From Aphelidium insulamus (Eukaryota > Aphelidiomycota > Aphelidea > Aphelidiaceae): 64,000 nucleotides of DNA. Location of the stretch: assembly GCA_036784855.1 (NCBI GenBank), contig JAZDSV010000009.1, positions 167,001 to 231,000 on the forward strand, in the 5' to 3' direction. The position numbers and the translations under genes were made by a program. Shown one piece after another: positions 10,703 through 21,442 of this stretch. The notes under the pieces are model-generated. The model was not told the origin of the DNA, did not search any database, and was given only the letters and a program-made list of their open reading frames with translations. Numbering within the stretch: the stretch's first letter is position 1; every line of letters begins with the position of its first letter.

Positions 10703-12419
10703 ATGAAGAAGCCATCGACATCGGACGCGACAGCCCGGCCACTGACCGTGGAGGAAAAGGACCAGAAGCGCAAGGACAAGTTTGTGGCAATCAAGGTGGG
10801 CACTGCTATAACATTAACCAATACCATAACGATGACGATCAGAGCGATGTTGAACGTGAATTGAAGCTCAGCAAAGCGAACAGCGTGGCGCTGACCACAA
10901 AGTACCGCGAAATCCTACGTTCAAGTATGACACTATATACTATAAGATTTGTGCGCACAACCAACAGTGTGACAGAGAAGGCAACCGCGTTGGGAGCCGA
11001 GATCACGGCCACGAGACAGCTACACCAATGGACAATGGACGCCAAGGAAAAGTTTATCGACGATCTGGACCAGGAGCTGCGCGAGGCCGAGGACCAGCTG
11101 AACACTGCAATGCACGGCTACTTTATCACGCACGACGATATCATGGTCATGCAGACGGACCGGATTGCCGTGGCGCACGACTATTTCACCCGTGAACTTG
11201 CTCAAATCCAGACGGAGTTTGAAACGGAGCAGTACGTGATATGGAGTTTTATATATTTATATTATAGACAAGGATATTAATGGTTACAGGAAACAGATGG
11301 AGAGCACGCATTCCAAGCAGATGCAGGCGCTGACGGGAGTGATTAATCGCCTGGACCGCGAATTGCAAGAAGCCGAAGCCGACACCAAGCACGAGTTCCA
11401 GAGTCAGCGCGACGAGGCCAAGAACCGCAACCTGGAGGAGAAGCAGACCATCCGCATCCAGGCCGAGAACCAGCTTGACGAGCTGTGGAAACAGTTTCAG
11501 AAGGCGCTGGATGACTACAACCAGGCCACGGAGGACCGGCGCGAACAGTTTGAGGTGTACCGCAAAAAGGACACGGAGAACAGTAAAACAATTGAGACGC
11601 AGACGAACAAGCTGCTGGGACTGCAGCACACCGTCACCACACTGAAAACAAAGCTGCAGTCCAACGGTCTCGAACTGGAGGAGCGTAATTTGAATCTGCG
11701 CGTGAAGAAGGACGCGCTGCAGAACAAGTTCCAGCAGATGAAGCGGGAATTAGGCGCCTTCCGCCAAGGTGAGCGGGACAAGCTGAAGGATCTGGCACGC
11801 ACCGCCAACAAGGTGATGAAGGCACTGCAGGACCGTGTAAAACTTGCCGAGGATATTATTCGCATATCCGAATTGAATGCCAAGTATGAGACTGCGCGCG
11901 AACTGGCCGCCCCGTACGAGTCCACCACTGATGATAAGGTGGGAATAACTATTTGTACATACGTGCTGCTGTAACAGCCATATAAATGTAGACAGTAGAT
12001 GGCCAAAAGACGGAAGACAACGACGTGATCAACCACGAACCAGCCGAAGACTTGACGGGAATGTCCGAGATGGAGCGGCTGGCCACGCTGCGGTTCTTTG
12101 ACCGCTGCAACAGGGCAAAGATCACGCACATGCTGATGGAGAAGAAGCGCGACAGGCTACGAGAGGAAAATGCACAGTTGAAGGCACAGCTGCGGCACTA
12201 CTTTGAGAGCATGTCAGTGTCGGAGCAGGTGCTTGCCAAGAGCAATGCTCTGGTTGTTGTCAACGGTCGATCAAACGTGAGGTACCCTTTAAGGAGCTAT
12301 AAAATCTATTAAACAATACTTGTAGGAGAGACATGGTGGTGACGGGAGCCGGTGCCGCCAAACCGGTCGTGGACGGTCCAACAGTGTTTAAGAGCGCCGC
12401 GTTGCAGCAGCGGAATTAA
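10703..12419 (+). CDS. DRC2: Dynein regulatory complex subunit 2 (CCDC65-like)
   Basis: Six exons: 10703-10795, 10843-10924, 10976-11231, 11290-11938, 11992-12281 and 12326-12419, giving 487 residues (human CCDC65 is about 484). Nearly all predicted coiled coil. Family landmarks: REILRS, FIDDLDQELREAEDQL, EFETEQ, NLEEKQ, DELWKQFQKALDDYNQATEDR and, near the end, MSVSEQVLAKSN. DRC2 is a core rod subunit of the nexin-dynein regulatory complex that links outer doublets and tunes ciliary dynein. Its presence shows that the organism makes a motile cilium. The last joint (12281/12326) was chosen because it continues the frame to a tail like other DRC2 proteins. Confidence 0.93.
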
Positions 12420-12456
12420 GACAGTGAGACACACCCATACATAATAGACACACGCA

Positions 12457-13229
12457 ATGATCCGTTGCTTGGTCCGCGCGCCCGCCGCGCCGTCGTCCGC
12501 GAGGCCGTTGCTGTTTGGCCTGGCGCGATGCTACTCCACAACCACAACCACCACCACTTCTACTGCCGCTAAGCCGTCTAAGACATCTGCACTGCCGGCC
12601 AGCGCCACATCGCCATCGCCGACTTCGATTGAACCGGGCGCGATCATAAAGTCCGAGACCGCGCTGGCGTCCACTCCATCCCCTACTGCAGCCACGGCTG
12701 CAGTTCAGCCTCCATCGTCGACTGTGATGCAGCCACCCATGCCCGCCTATCTGGTGTCAGATGTGCCAGAGAATGTCATGACGGAGAAGCGGGTGCGCAT
12801 ATTCCGCCCCGCCAAAACCGCCATGCAGTCTGGTGCCAATGAGACGCGCCTGTGGCAAATCGACTTTGACACGGAGGACAAGTGGTCCAACCCGTTGATG
12901 GAGTGGGCTAGCAGGTGTGTCGCTGTAAATGTAAACCGTGTATATTGCACTTGTACATTTGTAGCTCCGCATACTTTTGTCCATTGCAATTATGTTATAG
13001 ATAAGCGTAAATATATGATAGCCTATGAATAACATGTATGTATAGTGGAGACGCGGTGCAAGCTATGCGAATTCGATTCCCCACCAAACAGCAGGCAATC
13101 CAATTTGCAGAGAAACAGGGTTGGGATTTCATTGTGCAGGAGGAGGAGCGGCCGATATTCCGCAAAAAGGTTTATGCCGACAACTACAAGTACGTGCCGG
13201 GCAAGATCCGTCTGGTGCCGACAAAGTGA
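12457..13229 (+). CDS. NDUFS4: NADH dehydrogenase (complex I) subunit NDUFS4
   Basis: Exons 12457-12914 and 13046-13229 give 213 residues. The start (MIRCLVRAPAAPSSARPLLF then ARCYS) is a typical mitochondrial targeting peptide, followed by a Ser/Thr/Pro-rich linker. The ETC_C1_NDUFA4/NDUFS4 domain follows: VRIFRPAKTAMQSGANETRL, W-IDFDTEDKWSNPLMEWASS, then IRFPTKQQAIQFAEKQGWDF and VYADNYKYVPGKIRLVPTK. NDUFS4 is the 18 kDa accessory subunit that helps assemble the NADH-oxidising arm. The linker is longer than in animals. The gene lies only 37 bp after the DRC2 stop. Confidence 0.93.
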
Positions 13230-13562
13230 GCGAGTGGGTGGTGTTCGTGGAGGCTGAATAATATATATTCGGTATTATTCTGCGTGCCTTGATGCGCTGT
13301 AACTGGGCCTTTTGCCCATAATAGTCTAAGTGACACAGTTGCTGCCTTTATTTATAAAGGCTTCAGTCTGCCTGAAGGCGCAACGATATCTTCCGTATTG
13401 GCAATTTATGAGTAAGGGAACGTGCCTTGGCCGTATCTATGACAACTAGCATCTCCCCAAGAGGGGCCAATACAAATATCACTACCACCACCTTCTCCGT
13501 GACAGAGCATCTGTTACTGCTAGTGTGACTGTGTGTGTGTGTGTGTGGCTCTTATAGACATC
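13230..13562. other. Intergenic stretch, nothing firm
   Basis: 333 bp. It includes a short hairpin (ctccccaagagggg) and a TG run just before the next start codon. I compared it with spliceosomal RNAs and U3 from memory and found no match. Confidence 0.4.
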
Positions 13563-16465
13563 ATGTCCGCAGACCTGGTCAAGGTGGCCAGTGTCCACCA
13601 CGAGGCGCTAAAGTCCTTTCTATCCACACTGCCTGTCAATGGTACGCGTGGTGCCGTGCCACTACACTCATTTACTACATATACTAATGGCACTGTCCCA
13701 CAGAGGCAGCCATCAACTCACAGCGCCAGATTGCACGCGACAAGCTACTGCGACTCACTGACAATCAGTTCCACGAACTGTCGACAGATGTGTACGACGA
13801 GCTGGTCCGACGGCAAAAGGACCCGCAAGAAGGTGGGTCTATACCTTGAGCCGCTCTTGCCATCACCAGTATTGAACTCGTACGTGTTTGCAGCACCGTT
13901 CCTGGAGGTGCGCGCCGAGTTCCACCAGAAGCGCAATCAGGCACGGCAGAAACTGGCCACACTGTCCAAGAACAGATTTCGCGATCTGGCCAGCGACGTG
14001 TCGTACGAGCTGGACCGGCGCTACGGCGACATCTTCAATGAGAATGTGCGCAAAAATGGCGCTGGCAGCAGTACGTCTGTGTCAAAGTCGGCACAGGTGC
14101 AGCGCAGCGCCTCGTTTGACCAGGCTGCCAGCGAGAAACTGTTTCCCAAACTGGACATGATGCTGTTGGGCGATGTTACGACTAATAACACGTCCGCATC
14201 GGGCCGGTCACTGTCGCTGGCTGCGGCCACTCCGCCCGCACAATCATCCACGGCCACCAGTCAGGACGTGCTGGGCATGGTCAACTTCACCTCGCTGGAC
14301 AATTTGATGGCCGACTTGGGCAACATGATTGCCACCTCAATCGATGGCGATGGTCTCTCCGCCAACTCTCCCGCTCCTCCCGTAAGTCTTATTAACCTTG
14401 ATCAATTATAAGTTAATTTTTTCTCATAGGAAAAGGATGCGCCAGGAGCAAGGTCTCCGGCTGGCACGTTTGTCACAGCGCCCACGCCACCTGGACCAAA
14501 TCAGTCACCGGCCAGCTCCATTGGTCGGAGTGGCGGTGCCGCAATCGCCGACAACAACTCTGTCTCGTCACAGTCATCCCTGCTGCAGTCACCACAACAG
14601 CAACTACAGCAGCAAGCGCAGTCACAGTCACAGAAGCAGACATCGCCACCCAGACAATATCAGCAGGGTTCGCCGCAGGCCTCAGACTATTCCAGCACAA
14701 GTTCTCTGCGACGGCAAGTTCCCGAACATCAGCAACAGCAACAACAGCAACAGCAACTGGTAAATGGAAGCGACCGCGATCAGAGCAGCTACGAAATCAC
14801 GCAGCTGCAGGCCACCATATTGGATTTGAAGCGCGACGTGGACGCGGCAAACACGGCCAAGAAGCGGCAAGTGGACCAGTTGCAGCAGCAGCACGACACG
14901 CAAATCAAATCAATGCAACAGCAAATCCGACAACTTCAAGCCGATCTGGAGGTGTGCCAAAAAATATCACGTTAGACTTCACATTATAACGTTTTGACAG
15001 GACCGCGACGTGGACAAGTATCTGCGTCAAATTGCCGATTTAGAATCAGAGCTGGAGAAGCGTGACAGTGTGCGTACAAGTGATACTACTACATATTGAC
15101 TGATATTGACTGTTTGACAGGAATCGGACCGACAACTGGAGCTGGTACAAAAGTTGAACAAGGAAAAGAATGAACTGCAGGCCACGCTGGAGTCTGAGCG
15201 CGCGGTGCAGACACAGCTGCGCGCTGAGGCCGGAGAAGCCACACGGCTCATGATACTCAATCAGCGCATGCAGGCCGAGAAGCAAGAGATGGAGGGCCGC
15301 ATAGCGCGCACCGAAGCCGAACTGACGGCCGCTAGAGAAAAGTTTGCCGCCGCCGAGTACGGCTGGAAGCTGCAGCTAGGTATTGTAGTCACTGTGCATT
15401 GCATCGCCGATGACTGGATATTAACTACTACAATTCAGAGGCTCGCGCGCAGAGTGAGGAAGCCCGCGGGAAATCAGATGAAATCGACCTAAATGCTCGC
15501 GCTAATTGGGACAGCGCCGGCATGCTGGGTGCCGCGGATGTTTTGCAGTTCCGAGAGGCGGTGCGCGAACTAAAGGCCGCCAGCCAGACGGATGATCGCG
15601 CCGCCGTGCTAACGGCCATGAAAGCAATTGTCCTGTCCACGAGAAACATCTCGGAGCGCATATCCCAGTTTGACAGTGGTGGCAACACCTCATCGGCTGC
15701 TACTGGTCCCATCTCTGGCCCTGACCGGGAAAAGATGGCGCGCACACGCAGCGACCTGTCCACAAACCTGACGGACCTGATGACGGCGGCCAAGAACCAT
15801 GCCACGGGTATCAACACCAAGGACGGCAGCTTGAACGCGGCTGCAAATGCACTGACCAGCAACATTGGACAGATTGTCGGACTGGCCAAGATTGCGCTGA
15901 CTGCCGCATCAATGATGGTGCCCTCAGCGGGCGACTCGCCGTCTCGGAGTGCACAACAGCCACAGTCACAATCACAAAAACAGTCGCCCAGTATGGCACG
16001 GCAGGCGCTCAAGGATCCAGCGGTGGACGAGTATGCACCAGATGAAGTCAAGGTGAGTTCTGGTGTATCGCTATGTATCCATCTAATGGATGGCAGGCAT
16101 TCCTGGAGGCCCAGACAGACCTGATTGTGCAAAATATCCACACGCTACTGCAAGCCATGCGAGAGTCCGTGTTCAACGACGAGTTTCGCAACACCATCAA
16201 CAACATCACGTCGGTGGTGAGCAATCTGGTGCGAGTGTCACAGCGCACTCTGGCGGATCCAGCGGCAACCAGCGCGCAAAAGGATCGCGGCGCCGAAATT
16301 CTACAGAACCTGACGGTCAGTAACGGGCGTCTGGGCGAGCTGGGACATGTGTTTGTGAAGGACAGTGCGCAGCAGAGACCTGGCAAGCAAAAGCTGGCCG
16401 CCGCTGCATACGAAGTGGCAAAGTTCACCAAAGAGTTGGTGGGCCTATTTGACATGGACAAGTGA
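13563..16465 (+). CDS. Spa2/GIT-type scaffold with two SHD repeats
   Basis: Eight exons (13563-13641, 13704-13832, 13894-14381, 14430-14951, 15001-15069, 15121-15379, 15439-16052, 16097-16465), 842 residues. Two Spa2-homology repeats lie at the start: ARDKLLRLTDNQFHELSTDV with YDELVRR, then FHQKRNQARQKLATLSKNRF with DLASDVSYELDRRYGD. A Gln/Ser-rich linker follows, then coiled coil (about residues 340-540), then a helical C-terminal bundle (LIVQNIHTLLQAMRESVF onward) like the Spa2 C-terminus or the GIT paxillin-binding domain. There is no ArfGAP domain, so it resembles fungal Spa2 more than animal GIT. Spa2 proteins organise cortical polarity and MAPK modules. The motif WDSAGMLGAADVLQFREAVREL opens the last third. 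Confidence 0.85.
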
Positions 16466-16647
16466 ATTAATACATACGCTGATATATATACATACAATAC
16501 TGTATATTATGATTACAGCAGAGACACTTGTTGGTCTGCCACTCGCAGAAAGGCGCCATAGTCTACTTGCGGGAATGGGGCGGGCCGGTGCACTGGCAGC
16601 CTCTCTGTCAATGCCGCCGACAGCCCTCTGCCAGCATATGAATTGAT
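16466..16647. other. Gap between convergent gene ends
   Basis: 182 bp between the Spa2-like stop and the ALG13 stop on the other strand. An open plus-strand frame crosses it, but no exon boundary or family is seen. Confidence 0.3.
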
Positions 16648-17233
16648 CTATATATCACTAGAATAATGTGACAATTCGTACCGCGGCTCACAGGCAATTA
16701 AATAGCCAGCTTCGTCCATGGCAGCCGCCAACTCTGCCTGATGATTGTCCATCAAGCCGTCATTAACAACGGCCACCACACAGGGACCCGCATCGTTGCG
16801 CCGGCTCCTCTCTCGCAACGCCTCCAGTATACTCCCAGAACCTGTTCTACATCATCGAGATATTCATTGAGAGGTATCGTCATTCAATACCAGCATGAGT
16901 TATGATAAGGTCGGCACGGCGAATGTACGTGTCCAACGAGGGCGAAAAGTCAAAGCAGTGCAGCGATATGTTGCCATTGACACGGGAACCCGACAATTCC
17001 ACGGTAAAGTCGGAGCATACTGTGCCGTCCTCCAGGAATGCGGCTCGACGCACACTCTGTGGTGCCCCATCCAACGCCGCCGCCATGTCACTGCGCCCAT
17101 ACTGTACGGTGACGGTGCGTGCATTTACCAGCTGGATGGGTGACACAGTGTCATCATCGGCACATGCGCCAAAGAAGGCGCGCAGAAGTGCCGTGAACCG
17201 CGTCGAGCCCACCGTCACCAACACGCTGCTCAT
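16648..17233 (-). CDS. ALG13: UDP-GlcNAc transferase catalytic subunit ALG13
   Basis: Exons 16891-17233 and 16648-16841 (49 bp intron) give 178 residues, the size of yeast Alg13. Motifs: VTVGSTRFTALL at the start, VQYGRSD in the middle, DLIITHAG|SGSILEALR across the intron, and LMDNHQAELAAAM near the end. These are the GT28-type nucleotide-sugar binding elements. ALG13 with membrane-bound ALG14 adds the second GlcNAc to dolichol-PP-GlcNAc on the cytosolic face of the ER, the second step of N-glycan assembly. Confidence 0.92.
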
Positions 17234-17369
17234 ACAGCGCCTTTAAGCCGCCACATGATGGTTGCCGGTCACGTTTTAAGGGGTCCGGCTGTAGCCAATC
17301 ACAGCGGCTGGCATAATAAGTGGCGGAAGTGCAAAAAAGTTTTCACGTAATCGTACCTTTCGCCATTCA

Positions 17370-18637
17370 ATGTTGGCCACTATCAAGAAGAACATGCGCA
17401 ATAGCGTTCATTCCCTGCACGTCTCGCATCATGTGGATGTGGTGGCACCGGTCGCGTTTTCGGTTTGGACTCGTAATGGCGAGAACCAGGTCACAATCGA
17501 CACGAGTAAACATGGCTGTATAATCATCAATATAACGCCCGAGAATGTTCGACAGAAGAGCACTTGGACATTACCGTCATCATGACGATTGCTGATGATG
17601 GAACTAATGTGGCGCAATCCATTGGATACTACAATGGATTGCTAATTTCGATGTTGTGGACAATTTTGATGCGGCTTACAGTGCTGCTAAAGCTTTGGAA
17701 TGGGACAAATTTACTTACAATGTGCGCACTTTCGGCGGCTGGCTCAACAATGAAGACCATATGTCTAGGCGCGGAGGACTGGAAGAGGCATACATCAATG
17801 TTATTTCGTCATTCGGGATTTCGATTTCCAATATCATTTCCTTGGAAAAAAAGGAAATTTCGATTTTGTCGCGCTCGACCAGGACACATCGAACTGTGCT
17901 ATCGCCCAAGTTGAATCTGCATTCGAGTTATTCAAAGAGTTTCTTGTGTTAGAACGAGCTTTTCTGGCAGAGGTCCTTTCCAATAAAAAGAAAAAATTTT
18001 GCGCAAAAAGCAACACTGCCTCGCCCATCTTGCCACCGCACGTGTGCTGGTGGCCAAGATGTCCCAAACGTACAGGGATGACGACGACTACGGCGTCTAC
18101 GAATGCTGGGATGACGACGACTATGTAGCTCACCAAGGAGTACACTACACCAACACAACAATCAACCCTATGCAACGACTCGGCCTGGTTCTGAAAGCGA
18201 TTCTATACTTCGTCACGTGGCAGCCCACCAAAGCTCACACTATGGCATGGTCGCTGGGTTGCCTACTTCAGAATTTTATGCCACGAATGACTGGCACCAA
18301 GACTCAAATTCGACAAGCACACAAGGACTTGCGCAACTTGCTTAACATTGTCTTGCGCGCAAATTGGACTAAACTGAAAGCGAACACTCCCAAAACACCA
18401 CATTCAACCCGCAATGCTTACTTGTCCCCTGTGGACAAGGATGCCGGTTATTTTCAAAAACCCTCCTACCCGCCAACAGTGCAAACTGTTGGTATTGCCG
18501 CCGTCGGGGGTGCCAGTAAGTGTGTTTCCCTTTCAAGTTCGGTTCCTGCATGCGAGTATGACGTTCCATTTTCCGGTCCTTTTGGCCCGCACGAGCTGAT
18601 GGTACCGACCGCGTGGCTTCCGACCGTTGAAGATTAA
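17370..18637 (+). pseudogene. Frame-broken coding relic, unknown family
   Basis: Five consecutive protein-like frames lie end to end: from ATG 17370 to about 17545; about 17545-17640; about 17640-17850; about 17850-17990; and about 17990 to a TAA at 18635-18637. Each step moves the reading frame by -1 (or +2). Two breaks sit on A-runs (17846-17852 and near 17985-17995). No splice signals explain them. The last piece has an Asp/Tyr-rich patch (DDDDYGVYECWDDDDY) and ends with a proline-rich tail. I do not recognise the protein. It looks unlike its multi-exon neighbours: no introns and one long coding stretch. It may be a dead element or captured gene, or a live gene with sequence errors. Confidence 0.55.
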
Positions 18638-18731
18638 TTAATTCTTAATTCACTTCAAAATACACGGCGTACATCATAAAAAGAATGAATTATAAAAGTA
18701 ATTAGGACGTTGCCAACCATTGATTAGGAAA

Positions 18732-20111
18732 ATGCTCTCGGCGCACGACATACAAGGCGACTCCACGCAGACACTGCGCCAGCTGTTTGCCACGTCGCGT
18801 CGGGATCTTGCCGCGCTAGTGGACGGTCAGGTTACATCTGCGGACCAGTTCCAGGTACGCTATGGTCCATTCTCTCTATATTAAACCATAACTCCTCTGT
18901 GCAGACGCGATGGGAGAGCGTCAGGCGGAGGCTGGAGCGTGCCGAAGACATGGTACGCGCGCTGGGTGTGGTGGCCAGCACGAACGAGCAGCTGGAGGAT
19001 GTGGCGTCGTCCGATCTGCAGTCAGTACTGCGATTGTGATAGTACATTGTATTGGATGACACGGCTGCGTCCTCTCGCAGGTACATGCTGCTGCCAATGT
19101 GTCTCGCGGAGCTGTGGCAGCACTGGCGTCCACGGGACAGTAGCGACCGTCTTGCAACACTGAGTGGCCGCGAGACTGCTCTACTAAAGTCGCGGGCAAG
19201 TGTGACAGAGTATCATCATGTGGACAACCAACACACCTGCTGCACAGATGTATGTGAACCTGTTTTGGGAGCGGTGCATGCAGTTTGAGAGTCTGGTGGA
19301 CGAGCGGACACGAGGCACTCTCGCTGCATACATGGAGCACACAGAGATTGAGAGCGGTGTGCCGCAACGTGATGGCACAACTTCCAGAGAGGAAAAGATC
19401 AGGCGACACAAACTGAAGCGTCAACTGGAGACAGATCTCAAGGTGAGTAAACTATACACATTGAATGCTTTATAATCATTTCTAGGAACTTGAGGCCAAA
19501 AGCACGGCCGGTGATAGCGTGGACGAGGAGCTTGAGCGTCAAGTCGCGCTGGCCAACGTGCGACTGTCACTCGAGAACTCTCTGGACAACTACTCGACAC
19601 TGCTACGTGAAATGGAAATGCTGGGCGTGGGCAAGAAGGCCGCGCAAATGAGCTGTGATGCGCGCAATGCTCCGGGCGGTAGCAGCAATCAGCGTGTTGT
19701 CGGTGATGCAGCAGACAGGCTGGATCCAGCCACGGCGAGACACGCGCCACACTCTGGACCCCTGTTGAGTAGCGCCGGAAAACCGCTGCGCCCATTCACC
19801 ATCACAAACCAGCGGCTGGACACGGCTGACGGAGTGTTTCGCCCCGGTCACCGCCTGCCCACCATGACAATCGATGAGTACCTGCAGCGCGAGTTTGATC
19901 GCGGCAATGTGCTCAGCGGCGGCACCAAGGAGCCCACGAAAAAGATTATTGACGATGCGAACGAGGCGGCTGTAGATGCGGAAACTGAACGTCTCCGCAA
20001 ATGGGATGCCTTCACTGATGGTATATACGTATTGTATTCTCGCTGCAAGTGCTTACTCTAATCGCCGCAGATAATCCACGCGGCTGGGGCAATCGCGGCA
20101 ACAAGGGCTGA
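18732..20111 (+). CDS. IGBP1: IGBP1/TAP42 (PP2A-binding alpha4 protein)
   Basis: Exons 18732-18854, 18905-19020, 19081-19195, 19248-19442, 19486-20020 and 20071-20111 give 374 residues. N-terminal helices include GRETALLKSR, W-ERCMQFE, EEKIRRHKLKRQLETDL and SLENSLDNYSTLLREMEML. The C-terminus has the family signature RPFTITNQRL, VFRPGHRLPTMTIDEYLQ, ETERLRKWDAFTDDNPRGWG and a GN-rich end. TAP42/alpha4 binds and protects PP2A-type catalytic subunits downstream of TORC1. Intron 3 most likely starts at a GC donor (CGG then gcaagt); a weaker GT donor six bases later also keeps the frame and adds two residues. Confidence 0.92.
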
Positions 20112-20166
20112 GCCAGTGTACAATATCTTAAAAACACTTGTATTAAATATGATTAATGGTACATTG

Positions 20167-21038
20167 CTACTTCTTGCCGCAGTTGGCGCATGCCCACTCC
20201 ATGCCAGACTGAATGCCCTCGCCTGTTTTGGCAGAGCATGCTTCAATCTGCCAGTGCCTGTCACGAATTGCATGCAGATTAAGTGCCGTGCTAATCTACA
20301 GGCATCTTACTTTTTTGAGTCAAAAAATATATGAGCCACGCACCTCGTCAGCCGGCAGTGATGTGAGCAGATCTTGCTTGTTGGCAAACACTAGGAGCGG
20401 CACACCGGCCAGTCTCGACTCCTCGAGTAGGTTACTCAGCTCCAAGCCCGTTTCTGGTGTATCAAAATAAGTTTATATATGTACATTCATCATACCTTCC
20501 ATTCGCCGACGATCCGAAGAGTCCACCACGAATATCTACACATTGTCATGCACGGCATTAGGTACCCGCACTTGTACCAGGACGTCGGTGTTTTCGTAGT
20601 AGTTTCTCCAGTACGGCCTGATTGCCTTTTGCCCTGTTACAGTGAGCACGTATGCAGCATACACCACACTTCACCGCTTACCACCAATGTCCCACATGTT
20701 CATTTTGAAGCCGTGTTGCTGCACAGTCTTGATGTTGAAACCCTGGGTGGGACGGATCTCATTGATCTCCTCTGAAGCGAGCCGCTTCAGTATGGTGGTC
20801 TTGCCGGCATTATCCAGGCCCAGCACCAGAATCCGGAGCTCCTTTGGGGTGCGGCGCAGTTTGCGCAGCAATGCTAGCAGCCCCTGCATCAAGTAGTTGA
20901 GTAATGAAGTTATTGTAAAAGGAATGTCAGCATGTGAGTATGTATTGTTCATGGAACAGGCTATGCAGCAGTATCATGTGTGCAGGCTATGCAGTACATG
21001 TTACAGCGGGGCATTGTGGGAGACGCTGTACATACCAT
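20167..21038 (-). CDS. ARL3: ARF-like GTPase ARL3
   Basis: Exons 21036-21038 (start codon only), 20682-20883, 20578-20633, 20496-20535, 20344-20453 and 20167-20295 give 179 residues. The protein begins [12 protein letters not shown], as in ARL3. GTPase motifs: GLDNAGKTT (P-loop), PTQGFN (switch 1), WDIGGQ (G3), NKQDL (G4) and CSAKTGEG (G5). Switch neighbours [15 protein letters not shown] and [11 protein letters not shown] fit ARL3 better than ARL2. ARL3 releases lipid-modified cargo from UNC119 and PDE6D carriers inside cilia, consistent with DRC2 nearby. The start codon sits alone on its exon: ATG is followed at once by gtatgt, and a 152 bp intron ends at cag before the glycine codon. An in-frame ATG (MQG) exists without splicing but lacks the conserved MG start. 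Confidence 0.93.
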
Positions 21039-21083
21039 TGAGCAGCGAACAGTGACGAGAGTGGAGCAGTGATAAGAATTACG

Positions 21084-21110
21084 ACCCTAATTCCAACACC
21101 GAATTAGGGT
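21084..21110. repeat. Inverted repeat in a divergent promoter
   Basis: Perfect 10-bp arms (ACCCTAATTC and its complement) around a 7-base loop. It sits in the 107 bp between the ARL3 start and the small gene at 21146. ACCCTAA resembles a telo-box element. Confidence 0.7.
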
Positions 21111-21145
21111 TGTTAATCCAGCACTGTAATTATCCACACAACACA

Positions 21146-21410
21146 ATGGCACCGCCCAGCCGCGCCAACCGCATCATGCACGGCGCCATCGCGGTGATGC
21201 TGGGCAGTGCTGGTTACTTTTATGCATGCGACCGTGTAATGGTGTACTGGCGGGTATGCCGATGTAGAACTTTGTCACCTGTTGACCTGGCAGGAGCACT
21301 GCATCGGCAAACTGCTGGAGCGTAAAGAGCAGCTGCTGGCTGAGCGTGACGACCAGCTGGCGCGACTCAGGGCTCTGACAGGAGACATCAACGCGCCACC
21401 AGAGCAATAG
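21146..21410 (+). CDS. Small single-span membrane protein, 74 residues
   Basis: Exons 21146-21253 and 21294-21410 (40 bp intron). A short basic start (MAPPSRANRIMHG) precedes a hydrophobic segment (AIAVMLGSAGYFYACD), then a helical, charged C-terminus (LLERKEQLLAERDDQLARL). The layout resembles small mitochondrial inner-membrane assembly factors, but no family is recognised. The splice joint keeps the frame, and codon use looks like the neighbours, so it is probably real. Confidence 0.6.
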
Positions 21411-21442
21411 AAGAGTTGTACAGGAAAATACTACTACATTAC

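Noticed and set aside
13300-13500. Possible small nuclear RNA gene in the gap before the Spa2-like gene
   Set aside because: Compared from memory with U1-U6 and U3; no Sm site, conserved loop or box was found.
17840-18000. Programmed -1 ribosomal frameshifting at the A-runs
   Set aside because: Only two of four shifts sit on slippery-type runs and no downstream structure was seen; decay or sequence error is simpler.
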